NCBI GenBank assembly: GCA_022494885.1
Contig: JAGVSM010000953.1
Coordinates: forward strand, 1 to 64,000
Length of the DNA: 64,000 bases
From: Micrasema longulum
Lineage: Eukaryota; Arthropoda; Insecta; Trichoptera; Brachycentridae
Direction of reading: 5' to 3'
Shown: in pieces, positions 21,613 to 33,255 of the stretch
Position numbering within the stretch: the first letter of the stretch is position 1
Layout: each line of letters opens with the position of its first letter
Program-made: the position numbers and the translations under genes
The notes under the pieces: model-generated
Seen by the model: the letters and a program-made list of their open reading frames with translations, nothing else
Told to the model about the DNA's origin: nothing
Databases searched by the model: none

Positions 21613-22430
21613 TTATTCAATCAGAATTTAATTCGTTAACTTGGTTATCTATTACTTTCTTTTGTTCTTATTTGGGAAACCAGAAAAGTGACTCATCCCA
21701 TCGCCAGGAACCAATTATAACAGACATTTTTTTATTTTTTTTAACTATCCGAAAAAACTCTAATGTCAGATATTCAATTCGCTTTTGTTTTATGTATTTA
21801 GTGATAACATGAGGTTGTAATTCATTGGCTGGTTAATACTTTGATTGACACATGAAACTGATTAATGATCTACAAAACTACGTGGTTTAAGTATGAACTA
21901 TTATCCTGCGATTGAATTAAAATATTCATTTATTATATTGCAATTACCATACGTTACGAAATTTAATTACTAATTAGATTTTTTTTCTGATAAAAGTCTT
22001 ATTGTCCATCATGAAGTAGGCAATAAAAGTATTCATTTATCACGAATTGACGAAGGGATTTAGCTTTGAAAATTGTATTTTCCCCTATTTGCTTCGCTCT
22101 AAGGCGCGTAAGCTTATTTGTAACATAATTACCGTTGTCTCCTAATAAATTTGAACTTATCGGTAAATAAATTACGTTAGTTGATGCGACTACGTGAAAG
22201 ATAATACATACATCAAAGATCGGCTAAAAATATCCCCGTGTGTTAGTAATAGCATGGCTCGAAGCCATACAAAGTCGCAGCCTAACCCTAAATATTCAAA
22301 GGGTGATTTAGATAGAATGCATTGTAATGTAAGGATTAAAATAGCTGCAGAAAAATACACATATTAAGCACAAAACAGCATTTTTACGTTATATTCTTGG
22401 CATTACATTTAATTTCTACCGTTTCGCTTA
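21613..22430. other. AT-rich stretch, nothing recognised
   Basis: I see no supported frame or repeat. Confidence 0.4.
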
Positions 22431-22549
22431 CCTGGGGTGATATTCCAAACGCTCTCGCGGCCGTAGAAAAGGCTTTTATCTCGCGTATTTACTTACAAAA
22501 TACGCAAAAGTGTTCTCTACGGCCGCGAGAGCGGTTCAAAATAACACCG
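22431..22549. mobile_element. Foldback MITE family B, copy 3 (best preserved palindrome)
   Basis: Left CCTGGGGTGATATTCCAAAC then GCTCTCGCGGCCGTAGAAAA; right TTCTCTACGGCCGCGAGAGC then GGTTCAAAATAACACC. Almost the whole element folds back on itself, with GCGTATTTACTTACAAAATACGC-type sequence at the tip (written in part). Confidence 0.8.
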
Positions 22550-22680
22550 CTGAACGGGAAAAGCTGCCCAAAGGGGCTCTCTACAATCTGGTAGCCCTGA
22601 CGTATTTGGATAGAAAGAATATAATCTAGGATTATATAGGATCCAGAAAAAGAAGGTTATAAATTTTTCACTGTCTGCTA

Positions 22681-22975
22681 CTACTACCATCACGCCATTT
22701 TCCCATCGGGGTAGGCAGAAAGAATGGACCGCCACACACGTCTATCCTGGCATACATTCCTAGCTTCTTCCACATTTATACATCTTGTCATACATGCCCT
22801 TCGGTTCTGTCTGCTTTTGACATGACCAGACTTAATATTTTTGTTTATCTGATCATGCCACGTCTTTCTCGGTCGTCCACGACCCTCGTTACCGTCCACT
22901 CTCGCCATATATACCTGTTTTACCATTCTTTCGTCGTCCATTCGTTCTAAGTGACCGAACCATCTCAGAGTCTGG
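22681..22975 (-). mobile_element. RTE-like LINE, C-terminal fragment, copy 2
   Basis: The minus strand encodes LRWFGHLERMDDERMVKQVY, GRGRPRKTWHDQINK, GHVKSRQNRRACMTRCINVE and WRSILSAYPDGKMA. It ends in a TAG-repeat tail on the minus strand, the microsatellite type of 3' end usual for RTE elements. It is 5'-truncated but in frame. Confidence 0.8.
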
Positions 22976-23531
22976 GTTAGAGAATTGATCGTGTCCAATC
23001 AATATAATCCCAGCCAGTATCGAATTCGCTTCCCTCTGTTCCTCAACCCAATAAAGTATATATTGCGTACTTCTGTCAGCACAAATATGACAAGGCTACC
23101 AAATCACTTCGGGCAGCTTTTCTCGTTCGGCTCCGAGCAATTTTTCCTTGCATGTAGGCACCGCCAAGGAAACTTAAGTCCTCAGATGCGGTGTGCGGTA
23201 TGTGGTATGTGGTAGGCAAGCCACTCGTGCCTGGAATAAAATTGTTTGAACATGATCACTCCGCCGAAATTCGCCGAAATATTGTTGCATTTTTTTGTTA
23301 TCTATTTTTCTGTTTTATTTATTTTCAATAAAAACCAATGCCTCACTTTTGAGGGCGCTAAAGCCCTATCCTACTTAATTACTTTTAGCGTCGTAATTAA
23401 CATTCCTTTACGGTACAGATTTTTCTAGCTCTTATTCTTGATTTTATCGTACTGAAACGTTCACCCTCTCTTAATAGCTGTCAATATCATTATAATCACT
23501 TGTATATTTTTTATAGATAAATATTTGTGTT
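22976..23531. other. Unassigned stretch
   Basis: Short frames only, including 76 residues at 22985-23215 and a hydrophobic 60 at 23246-23428. Neither is recognised. Confidence 0.35.
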
Positions 23532-23660
23532 CTTACGAGTGACTCAAATATTTCAAGTTTATGCCACTTAAACAAGTAATAACCGTGTAAGAAAATGGGA
23601 AACATAAAACGATAGAGTGGGGTTTGAACCTCGAACCTCCTTAGGACTGCAACCCGTTTT
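23532..23660 (-). mobile_element. SINE family 3, copy 4 (decayed)
   Basis: TTCTTACGAGTGACTCAAAT, AAGAAAATGGGAAACAT, GGGGTTTGAACCTCGAACCT and GGACTGCAACCCG follow the family order. The middle of the head is deleted. Confidence 0.5.
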
Positions 23661-24235
23661 ATTTTATTTTTTCGCCAAACTTTCGTTAATTTAATGCATT
23701 TAAACTAAAACATCCTGTGCAAGTAATTTGGTGGTGACTACCGAGCCTGAAGTGAGCCCATAGCCTGTAAGTCACCGGGGAATTAATCCGAGACGATTGC
23801 GTGTCCGTCTCACATATATCACGAACTAAAATAACTCAACCCTCTCCTTTCTAAGGCCCGCGATTCGCCACTTCGTTATTTACAGGGGCTGCCAAACTTT
23901 TTATAACTGGGACAACGATAGAATGTAATTTATCGAAAAAATTATTGAAGTATAATTTTTTTTTTCTACTAACATTTTTTTAAATAATTAAGAAATGCCT
24001 AAAAAAATCAAACACTTTGTAACGTTTTTAAGCATTAACTTTGTTGCTTTATTTTAAGAAAATGTTGTAAATGTTAAAACTGGAATTTTTCTGTCGATTT
24101 CGCCGTTTTCTCCTCAACTTTCGCCCGCAACATAATATTATTTATCAGATCGATCCATTTTTTCACAATGTGTTTTTCTTTGTTAATTAGTGGAAGAAAC
24201 ATCTTTTTGTGATTTATTATTAACATTGTAAATTA
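23661..24235. other. Unassigned stretch
   Basis: 23700-23870 is less AT-rich but has no recognised motif. The remainder is AT-rich. Confidence 0.35.
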
Positions 24236-24545
24236 ATGTTTTTTTCTGTTGTCTACCGTTTTCTGTTGTTCGCCTGTCGCGCCGACCGACTCGACACGCT
24301 CATTTATGTTTGGCCAATGTACACTTTATCACATCCTTGGCAACTCAGTTTAGAATCTGCAACAGTTTCCATGGGGTTCTTGTGTTTCGGGTTTAATAAA
24401 TGGTTCGTTGTTTTTCCCACAGTCCCAAATGTTGTCAAAATATTTTGTTACTTAAACACTTTGGCTATCCTGTCAGTAACATTCCGTACATATGGTCGGT
24501 ATGCAATCCCCCTCGTAACGTCTTTTTCACTTCATTTGAAGCTAT
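24236..24545 (-). pseudogene. Penelope-like element, GIY-YIG endonuclease remnant
   Basis: Read on the minus strand in one frame, about 24495-24250 gives RPYVRNVTDRIAKVF, a stop, QNILTTFGTVGKTTNHLLNP, then LSCQGCDKVYIGQT. The Cys-x-x-Cys-Asp-x-x-Tyr-Ile-Gly-Gln-Thr signature is that of the endonuclease domain that Penelope-like retroelements carry after their reverse transcriptase, where it nicks the insertion site. Stops after FK and after GQT, and a shifted frame upstream, show it is dead. No reverse-transcriptase part is seen. The plus-strand frame over the same bases is a shadow. Confidence 0.65.
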
Positions 24546-25142
24546 CCTAATCCCAATAAATGATTATTGTGTTTCTAATTTAGCAATGTTTATGATGAAG
24601 GTATTTAGTTCATCAAAGATGAGATACTGAGTGTTTTTTCCCGAATTTATTTGATTGATTGTCATCCCATGTTCAGATTTTTTAAAAAGGTTTCAATGAC
24701 CGCCAGTTGCGGATTCGTTCAACATAGGTGTTACATTACACCATTACGGGATGGACCGCAGCGCCGCATGTTATGATCACTGCCCCCGAATAATCGCGTG
24801 ATCGCCAGAAATCGCGAGTCGATCCACTAAATTATCACCTCTGAATCAATTCGGCGATACACCTTTTTTGTTATTTTATTCCTTCCAACTGCTAGGACAG
24901 CGTGAGCCGACTACAAAACGAATCGCAAAGCTCGAATGTCGGCTATCGATACTGTGGAGTTTTAGGGAGTACGTATTTTATTTTATTGAATTTATTGTGA
25001 AATCGTCCCCTATTATTATTTTTGTTCATACATACGTTTTATTATCCTCGTTTAACTTTTACCGTAAACTTTATAAGTACGGTTTGAAGTTAATGGAACA
25101 ATTCTGTTTTTTGATCATGTATTTTTACGCAGTATATGTGTG
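24546..25142. other. Unassigned stretch
   Basis: 24700-24960 has fairly balanced composition without a recognisable frame. A 92-residue plus frame at 24868-25146 is mostly hydrophobic and unknown. Confidence 0.3.
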
Positions 25143-25270
25143 TTAAGGCTGTAGTCTGGTTAAACGATCGCAAAATAGGAAATCATACGATTTTTCCATT
25201 TTAAAACGAATGTTTTTTTTTTTAATCGCGCAATAATAAAAAAATAAAAAAAATAAATTAGATAAAAACT
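25143..25270. repeat. Dispersed repeat, pair with 32552-32650
   Basis: TAAGGCTGTAGTCTGGT, GGAAATCATACGATTTTTCC and AATCGCGCAATAATAAA recur in the same order and orientation at 32.55 kb. It is non-coding and its family is unknown. Confidence 0.55.
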
Positions 25271-25377
25271 ATATTTAAATATAATTTGTTTTAATGGAAT
25301 CGTAAATAACAGTATGTGTTTATGTTTTTTTTTTGAAAGGCTATATTTTAGTTCTTATAATTTAACCTAAGTTTAAA

Positions 25378-25517
25378 TTCGGGAACCATTTTTAAGGAGT
25401 TGTGAATAACTTTGAATTAAATAACTTCGGAAATGGGAAAGTTATGTTAGAGCGGGCTGCAAACTTCGGACCTTTGATCCGTGAGTCCACGACACTAGCC
25501 ACGGGACCACTAACCGA
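25378..25517 (-). mobile_element. SINE family 3, copy 5
   Basis: TTTTTAAGGAGTTGTGAATA, GGAAATGGGAAAG and TTTGATCCGTGAGTCCACGA then ACACTAGCCACGGGACCAC match the family. Its head end directly joins a LINE C-terminus at 25518. Confidence 0.65.
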
Positions 25518-25830
25518 TATACCATCAAAGATGTTACTACATTATCTCTGTTTAAATCACGTCTGAAAAAACATCTCCTTTCTCTTCCTTAATCTCTCCT
25601 CATTTTCTTTTTCCTCTTTCCTCTTTTTTTCCTTTTACCCATTGAGTAATAGTTTTGATTTAAGGTAATTTATAAACAAATACGTTTATTTCTATTTTTA
25701 TATACTTTTAGCTTTTTAATCTTTTTTTTCTATTAAATATGTTCTGTAACTTGAATTATAAAAATAAAACTTTTATTTTATTGGTTGGTTGGAAAAAATT
25801 GCCATTTGGCAATAAGCCCGCCAATGCACA
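25518..25830 (+). mobile_element. LINE ORF2 C-terminal end and 3' UTR
   Basis: About 25528-25590 reads DVTTLSLFKSRLKKHLLSLP then a stop, a standard ORF2 C-terminus. It is followed by a pyrimidine-rich 3' UTR and an end with AAATTGCCATTTGGCAATAA and GCCCGCC. It is strongly 5'-truncated. Confidence 0.6.
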
Positions 25831-26453
25831 AATAACATGTACAAAAGTTAAATAAATAAAATAAATATACGACAATGTTTATAATCGTGAAAATGAAGGC
25901 ATTTACTTCACTACTTGCCCAATTCCATGAACAAAAGTGTTAAATCCATGGACACATTTTATTATTTTTATGTTATTTTTAAATGCTATAATATCAATTC
26001 TGCTTTATTATTAAAGTGCAACACTACAGTATATATATGTTCAAAGTTAAAAAAATATACAAATAGACCACATTTTCAGCATTTCTTAAAAGTAATTGAA
26101 CATTTCCATAGACAGTGAAGTCACTTCTGTGGACATTATTTTTTGTACTAGTCTTTAAAATTGTGCTTGACCAATATTTTTTTTCACCATATTATGACAA
26201 TACCTTACACCGTCTTCTTCCAACCAACTGCTAAAATAAATGTGTTATTTAGATAATTTAAGTTTTCTTATTGCTCTTTAAAACTTATTATTCTTAAAGG
26301 ACTAACTAGTTAAATACTGACCTCATTATTTTTATCTTCTATTATTCTCAACTTAACTTTCTTTTATTTTTATTTAGAACATAAGTTTTTTTGTGTTAAT
26401 TTTTATATTTTATTCAGAGATGTTATGTTTGTTTTTTACTTTTTTTTGTTTTG
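25831..26453. other. AT-rich stretch, nothing recognised
   Basis: There are only small chance frames. Confidence 0.4.
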
Positions 26454-26669
26454 TTATATTTTATGATCGCCAAATTGTTTGGTTTTAATTATTCTATTAT
26501 ATTTCATATTATGTACTACATAATTATTGTTCACTGCTGTGATTATTTCTGTATAACATTTTTTCGTAAAAGGTTCTTTAAAACCGTTGATGTATAAATA
26601 AATAAATAGAGAAATATCACATACTATAATTACTGATAAAATATGGATATTGTGGGGAAATTTTTTCAT
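26454..26669 (-). repeat. LINE-like repeat, minus copy of the 8.46 kb segment
   Basis: The minus strand shares GAACCTTTTACGAAAAAAT and neighbouring words with 8461-8700. A 71-residue minus frame includes NGFKEPFTKKCYTEI, and the plus strand at 8.5 kb can encode a similar FKEPFTKK. This hints at an old coding or LINE-derived segment, but the family is not known to me. Confidence 0.4.
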
Positions 26670-28162
26670 ACTTAATTTTCAAATTAAAATTGTTAAAAAA
26701 TATGTCTCCTCAGAAACGCGACATGTTTGACCTTGACGATTGAGGCGTCAAGATCCGTAACGATTTTCTATTTAAATTTAAACGGTCACAAACAAAGTTT
26801 AAAATTTAACCGAATCGTAACGTCTTAGGGACGTGGCCAGTACAAAAACTGTCGAGGGAATTAAAAATTGTCGATTGATAAATATTTTTTATGCTACCAA
26901 GTACATTTTTTTTTATTCGACTGCATTTCATAGACCCTAATTTATTTTTTAATTGTAATAAAAATGTGATATTTCCCTATTACCTATGGCAAAAAACAAT
27001 TAATTTATTCAGATGAAAATTGTTTTACTGCTGTCAATTCCTAATTGCTCCTTTTTTTAGAATGACCCATAATATAACATTATTAGTCACACCAGGTTAT
27101 TTTTCGCCTTCTGTTAGAGAGCAAATTCTACTCGTTATAATACGGATTCTAGATCTTAAATCCGATGCCCACAATCAATAGATCACATAGTACTTTACTA
27201 GCCAGATCCACTCAGGTCTTCGGGTCAGAACTCAATATATTTTTCACGCGTACAATTGAATATATTCGGTCATGAGTTATGATTACGATTCAGATTCCCA
27301 CATAATTGACTAATATTTTATGTATGTATTTCACAGTTGGCCATATCTATCATCATCTAGTTGCAAGTTTCCTCGTTTAATTGTCTGCCTGACGAGCTTG
27401 TCACCGAAGTAAATATACTCGCATCTACTCAATGAGGGCATCTAATCTAGTTGGCTAAATTTACGACCGCTGTATGTGACATTTATCGGGAGTACGTTAA
27501 ATGAGCATTAAATTAAACTTGAATTTCTAAATCGTGCTTTCGCTTGTTCGCAGTTACCCCATCAAACCATCGGACTTTTGGGGGAAAACATTTAATGTTT
27601 TTGCTGATGTAGTCTTTTTTCTAAAACATATATTTCAAGACATGAATAGATTATTTGAGATACGGACATTTCAAAATTTTATTTTTATATTTTTGCCCTT
27701 TTTAAATCTTCTTATTTTAAAACATCATTTATAATGTTTAGTTACATTAGGGGTTTCCAAATATTTTGCATAAACATGTTAGAAACATTACTCCAGACCG
27801 ATTGATCAAATTCGTAGTGCCGTTTAACAGCATCTTTTGTGAGACCAAAACCGATTAATTTATAATTTATTAGCGAGCTGCACGCGACTGCATTCACGCT
27901 ATGTTGTTACGTCAAATTCTTCAAAAATACTAGTAGACTGTAAATGCGTTAAATTTTTCGTCAATTCAACCTAATTAAGTTTTCTGGGTAATGCTAATGC
28001 TAATGCTAATATCGCAATAATGGTCGCAATAATGTTCTCAATGAAATTCATCGTGTTTAGTTTCACGTGTTCGTATTTATTTGACCTTTAATCATCAATG
28101 TGGCCGCATGCAAGTGTAATCCCATGCAAAAAATAAAAATTTACAAATTTAACTCTCTCTAC
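26670..28162. other. AT-rich stretch with one hexanucleotide microsatellite
   Basis: About 27991-28010 holds four GCTAAT units, followed by a duplicated CGCAATAATG. Nothing else is supported. Confidence 0.4.
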
Positions 28163-28316
28163 CTCCGCGAGAAGATTCAGAATAACACCCCAGGGGTGGT
28201 ATTTTGAACGCAAAAGCGCGCGTAGAAAACGCATTTTTAACGCGTATTTACGTATTAAATATAAGCTAACAGAGCGATCTCTTCGCGCGCAATTCCGTTT
28301 AGAATACCAGCCCTGG
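28163..28316. mobile_element. Foldback MITE family B, one copy plus the end of another
   Basis: 28163-28195 is the right end of one copy (CTCCGCGAGAAGATTCAGAA then TAACACCCCAGG). At 28191 a second copy begins CAGGGGTGGTATTTTGAACG and runs to GAATACCAGCCCTGG at 28316, with GCGCGCGTAGAAAA and CTTCGCGCGCAA arms. The two share or abut at CCAGG. Confidence 0.7.
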
Positions 28317-29419
28317 AAGATAAAGCAGTTTAAGAAAAAACGCGGACAGACTTTTCTTCATACAAACGTATTCCAGTATAGAGCAGTGATATTTATACAC
28401 TATAGGTAGTTTTACCTTAAGCGTGTCTCTATTGTTTTTTTTTTTGATAAATTGTTTTCTATGGGAGCTAGTACCATCAAAAATCGTCCAAAGCGCCCAG
28501 TTTCATCTGCCGTCTTCGGACGTGTGGTATAAAAATATGATAAATAATTTCGAAAATCAAAAAGCTACCTACACAGAAATTTTTATTCTGACACTGTCTT
28601 AAAAAGAAAATCGAAATTGGTTCCGTTTTGGGGTGCAAAAACGGGACAACGAAATCTCGATTTTGTCGATTTTTGTTACGCATAATCGGTCGGACATGCA
28701 GTGTCTTTTTTCGAACAAATCGGGAAGGCATTTTCGAGAGAAAGAAAGAAAAACTATGTTCAAATACCAAATTCTCTAATACTGCATATACTCTTAAGCC
28801 GCGAATGTTTAGAGTAGTTATAAAAAATACTCTCTACTGCACTTAAGTTGATTGTAATACCACAAAAATACATTAGCAAATGTGCATTTCTTCTTTTCTC
28901 CAAATTGTTATGGAGTCTGACGGTGCAACTACCAATAGTCGTACTCTCTAAAAAAATATTAGAGATGCTGCTTTGCACCGATGAGTTATAAAGAAGCCTA
29001 TGAACATGAGTATTCAAGTACACTTTAGCTGTTCAGAAAACAAATATCTTCGATTTACTTGACTTTTTTCCGGTTGGATCAAGTGATTACTATAAATCAC
29101 AAAATATTTTCGTAGTATACTTTGTCTACACATTTTTTATCGACACATATTTACTTGTAATTGCGTCGCGCGAATTGTCGCTTCAACACTTATCGTCTGT
29201 TTCAAAACAAATAAACATTTTTCTTAATTTTTTAAAAATATTTTCCTCAATATAAGTCTTTTTTACTGCGCAGCGAACAAAAATATTTATTTAAATCTGT
29301 AGTACTTACAACATTTCAATGGGTCAATAAACCAATTTCTACTTCCTTAATAATTGTATTTTGTCTCCATATCTAGGCGGGTGAAGAATAACAGTGCTGT
29401 GTGTCTAATAAAACCAGAA
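28317..29419. other. Unassigned stretch
   Basis: 28470-28760 contains overlapping frames of 72 (plus) and 97 (minus) residues with no recognised motif. Confidence 0.35.
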
Positions 29420-29680
29420 TCCTGGTCGAGTGTTTTCGACTCCTTGGCTATTCTTTGGGCAAAATCCTAGAAAATGGAGATAATACCGCCTCATATTGCT
29501 ATAGTTAGCGTATTCGCCTACTATGTTTGATGTCCAAAATTGGATTCCTGGTCATAAAATATTGGTTCAAAGGGTAGTTTACCGCTGCAATATTTCATAT
29601 CCTGGGCTGCATTTGAAACGTTTTATGCGTATTAGAAGCTCTCGAAAAATAACATTCAAATAGATCGCGGTAACACAAAT
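29420..29680 (+). mobile_element. SINE family 2 copy (decayed)
   Basis: The 5' module GTGTTTTCGACTCCTTGGCT, the tRNA-like GCGTATTCGCCTACTATG, and the 3' module TGGGCTGCATTTGAAACGTT occur in the family order. The B box is mutated. Confidence 0.65.
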
Positions 29681-29837
29681 AAAAATAGTTTTTTTACTTG
29701 GTTCATTTCATTCTAAAGGTAGGAAACCATCGTTTCCCGTGTGTTGTGAAGTGGTGTGTTGGGGAGTTATCCGGCGCGCATAGCTTATATGGATATTGTA
29801 TGAGTAGAATTACGTCGCTCTCGTAGGTTGTGTCGAG

Positions 29838-30310
29838 TTCATTTAAATATTGAATGTTCTATGTTTATGTGTGCGTAACAGAAAGTTTTTGAATAATTAA
29901 GCAAGTGCGTACGGTTTATTTAAATCTTTAATATCCTCTGCTTTATGTGTGTGTAACCATAAGTTTTCATAAAAAAACATTCTAGTCTGCCTACTATCAG
30001 GGAAAAAATGTATGTCTACATGGGGTTATTAAACATTTAAACGCACTGTACATACTGACAAATAAAAATGGTATGTTTTCTTTATTATTCAATATTTAAA
30101 CGCACTGTAAAAACCATTCAAATCTTCCGTAAACCTTGTTTTGTGCGTGCGTACGGAAAGTTTTCTATAATATATTCCAGTGGGCCTACTAACACTAACG
30201 AAATTAGTATGTTTGTTTGATTCACCGACAGGCACTAAAACATTGACATTGACATTGGTTCATTCAGTATTCGAACGCACTGTACGTTATTATTTCAGTA
30301 TGTTTTTACT
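29838..30310. repeat. Decayed tandem array, unit roughly 190 bp
   Basis: The words TATGTGTGCGTAAC / TATGTGTGTGTAACC / TGTGCGTGCGTACGG each followed by ...AAGTTTT recur at about 29860, 29945 and 30140. TTTAAACGCACTGTA recurs near 30040 and 30090, with a TTCGAACGCACTGTACG variant at 30270. CTGCCTACTA and GGGCCTACTA also correspond. Spacing is irregular, so it is an old array or a set of duplications. Confidence 0.45.
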
Positions 30311-31371
30311 TTTGTTTCGTTTTAAAAATATTTTTTAATGAATATATTGATATACGCATCGTTTATGTACTGACCTTTCCGACTATTATATGTATTTGTA
30401 AATACATAAATAATTATGCAATAATTTGGGTAACTGTATACGTAAGTAATTATCAATAAAAATGTTCGTCAATAATGGCTTCATGGAATTTTGTCTCGAT
30501 GTTCTGATTATGTTTGTAAATTTGTATATTTAATAATTTGACACAATAATATTTAGTAAAAATATTTTGTAAAATTTCATGTATATAAATTATAAATATA
30601 TTTCACTAGATTCTCATATTTTCTATCAGTTTATACCTTCTTGGAGTTTTTTTCCATACATTTTTTTTCAGTTTTAGTTCCATCGGTTTTGTAAGATTTT
30701 CATATTTCAAAATATTATTTCATTTTTTAAACGCTCTCCATATTTAAATCATCTCTAGACATTACTAAGATCAAATATGCTCTATTATATAAAAATAAGT
30801 AAATGCTGCCTACTTCAGAACAGGTATTCACCTGGTGAGGATATTCAGTGCCTAATGTGTTGGTTTGCAATTCAATTTCACATTATTGTATTACACCTAA
30901 TTCTTCTTTATTGTACCTTTTCACCATTTTGCAAACATGACATATTGTATTTACTATAATAAACGCAGATTTTCGGCACAGAACTGAAATAAAAAGTGCG
31001 CCTACGGAGAAATATCTTCGGGGAATACCTGTTAAATGGGGTGAAATTCAATTTCTCTCTATACCGTTTTGCGATTATCTCTCTGCTCTGCAAAGGTGAG
31101 GCGGTACCATAGCGGCGCCGCGCAGACTACCGTACGTGGGTGTCTCAAAATCACCCGACATAACTTATAATTGCCTATAATTGTAACCGTCTTCGAGACG
31201 GCGCCAGATTTCGCCGTAACTTGATACAACGGTACGTTTGACACACACGGAATCAATAACGATTTGTCGGATTACGTAAATGTCGATTTTTATTGATTAA
31301 ATCTGATCATTGTCGCCCTTGTGTGCGGGCTGACGAAGAATGAAGTTATGCGTGTGAAATAGAACCAACCC
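30311..31371. other. Unassigned stretch
   Basis: AT-rich to about 31000, then more balanced composition to 31330, with no recognised frame. Possible unique host non-coding DNA. Confidence 0.35.
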
Positions 31372-31427
31372 TGGACGAGAGCTTTCGACTCGGTGGCTAC
31401 TCTTGTAAAAATCCTGAAAAAGAACTG
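31372..31427 (+). mobile_element. SINE family 2, isolated 5' module
   Basis: GACGAGAGCTTTCGACTCGG then GGCTACTCT and AATCCTGAAAAAG match the 5' module at 21.3 kb. No tRNA-like block follows. Confidence 0.55.
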
Positions 31428-31544
31428 CCGAAATTAAATTCTTATTATATTTTATTTTTTTATTTGCAAATAGACTATCAAACTACGCCAATTTTTTTTG
31501 TATGTCGTAATATCATCGCTATTAATTTTTGTAGTTTTTAAATT

Positions 31545-31760
31545 ATTTTGTTAACACTTTATATACATATAAATTTTATATACGTACAAGGGCAAGCATA
31601 TTGCCTTATGACAATTTCTTCCTACCCACCCAAACCGATCAGTTTGAGAAAATATATTATTATATGGACAGATTCTAGGTACAATAGCTTACAATTTTAT
31701 ACAAAATTTAAAACTAAAAATCTACACTATTCTATGAAAAGCAGAGGGGGGATTCCTTGA
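31545..31760 (-). repeat. LINE 3' region, pair with 39371-39620
   Basis: ACACTTTATATACATATA, GCATATTGCC, AATTTCTTCCTACCCACCCA and CAGTTTGAGAAAAT occur in the same order near 39.4 kb, where a (TTTA)n tail precedes them. This marks a minus-strand LINE 3' end. Confidence 0.55.
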
Positions 31761-32054
31761 TGTTACGAAATTATGTTGACGACATTCCTTCGCCGTGACG
31801 TCATTAGTTGTCCTGACCGGTGAGTTGGCTTCCCGGAAAAAGGAAATCTACCACAAAATATAACAACGTTCTACTTAACTGGTTGATTCGCAAGAACTCG
31901 TGACGTAGTTCAAAGTAGTTTGTTTAGATTAAAATCATTGTTTTAAATTTATTCATACATGTTCAAGAAACTTCGCCGTACAATTAAATGCTCTAAATTT
32001 AGGCGCGTGTAAGAAAACATTTTTTATATCCAATTTCCCGTAGCACTAAACTTC
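31761..32054. other. Unassigned spacer
   Basis: Nothing recognised apart from ordinary AT-rich sequence. Confidence 0.35.
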
Positions 32055-32342
32055 CTTGTTGAATGGAGATAAGTCCGCTTCTTAGTATTGTTAGTGGTTA
32101 GCGTGATCGCCTTCCATACTTGAGAACCTGGGTCCTATTGCTGTCAGAGGTGTACGTGAAATATTGGTTACTAATGTGAAACTACACTACAGTATTTATT
32201 TTTTCCTGGACTGGCATCTAAAGCGTAAAACTAATCACCTTGCCTACCTTGTAACAGAAATGATCGAGATACGCTGCATGTGAAACACCAATATAATGCC
32301 ATATGCTCTATTGGATGGGGATCGAGAAATAATAAGATTTTA
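32055..32342 (+). mobile_element. SINE family 2 copy
   Basis: The tRNA-like block GTTAGCGTGATCGCCTTCCA, a degenerate B box CTGGGTCCTATTGC, then CTGGACTGGCATCTAAAGCG, GATCGAGATACGCTGCATGT and ATGCCATATGCTC follow the 21.3 kb copy. The trinucleotide tail has decayed. Confidence 0.65.
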
Positions 32343-32551
32343 GCCGCTCGTTTTTTTATGTCAACTGATTAAGATTTCCGAGAAAATGAAAAACTAGTCA
32401 TGTGTTGTCCTCACGATAGATCTTCACAGGTCGCAGTGACGTCAAGGGCTTGCATAGCACTGACCCCCACCTCTAAGAATAAAAATGTGTTGTCCTCGAG
32501 TCTTACATTTTATTAATGTAACAGCGAACAAGGATGAAATGAAACCGCACT

Positions 32552-32650
32552 TAAGGCTGTGATCTGATAATAAATACGGAAATCATACGATTCTGCCATC
32601 TTAAAGCGTCCTTCTTGAAAAATCGCGTCATAAATAAAAATTTATATTTT
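32552..32650. repeat. Dispersed repeat, pair with 25143-25270
   Basis: TTAAGGCTGTGATCTG, CGGAAATCATACGATTCTGC and AAAAATCGCGTCATAAATAA match the 25.1 kb copy in order and orientation. Confidence 0.55.
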
Positions 32651-32660
32651 ACAGCAGAGA

Positions 32661-33234
32661 TTTTATTTTTATTTTATTTTATTTTATTTTCTTTTATTTA
32701 GGAAACATACAGTACAGTTACATTGTTTTATATTTTACACAGTTAGATTTAACTCTAATGGACCAGTAAAGTTTCCATATTATATTATAATTATATGTTA
32801 GGTTATTAATTAAAGTACAATAAAGAGAAGGAAAATAAACACAAATAGAAGTTGTTTAAAAATTAAAATTAAAGTAATAAAATGAAGAAAATTTGTAAAA
32901 GTAATTAGAAGTTTAGAATTAAAATAAAGAATGAAAAACATGCTTAGATGTAAAAATAAAATAAAATAATAACATTTTTTTAAAAAGGAAAAACTTAAAT
33001 ATACACATACATATTTTAAGGGATTTAAAGAAACGATGGAAAGAATCTTTAAAGAATCCTTAAATAAGAAAATCAATTTATGTCAATTTAAAAAACATCT
33101 TCAAAATTAATGACACATAGTAAGAGCAGCAATATTTTTTCTACATATACAATTTAAGTAATCAAATTTCATATACATATACAATTTAAGTAATCAAAAG
33201 TAGTTGAAAGGTATAAAAACATGTCAATGCAGCA
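32661..33234 (-). repeat. LINE 3' region, long repeat copy 2
   Basis: Close repeat of 19141-19650, including GGAAACATACAGTACAGTTA near the left end and ACATGTCAATGCAGC near the right. It has a small internal tandem duplication around CATATACAATTTAAGTAATC (about 33144-33199) that the other copy lacks. Confidence 0.6.
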
Positions 33235-33255
33235 GATATGAAGAACATCTGAGAG

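Noticed and set aside
24236..24550. 104-codon plus ORF
   Set aside because: It is the shadow of the Penelope-like remnant on the minus strand.
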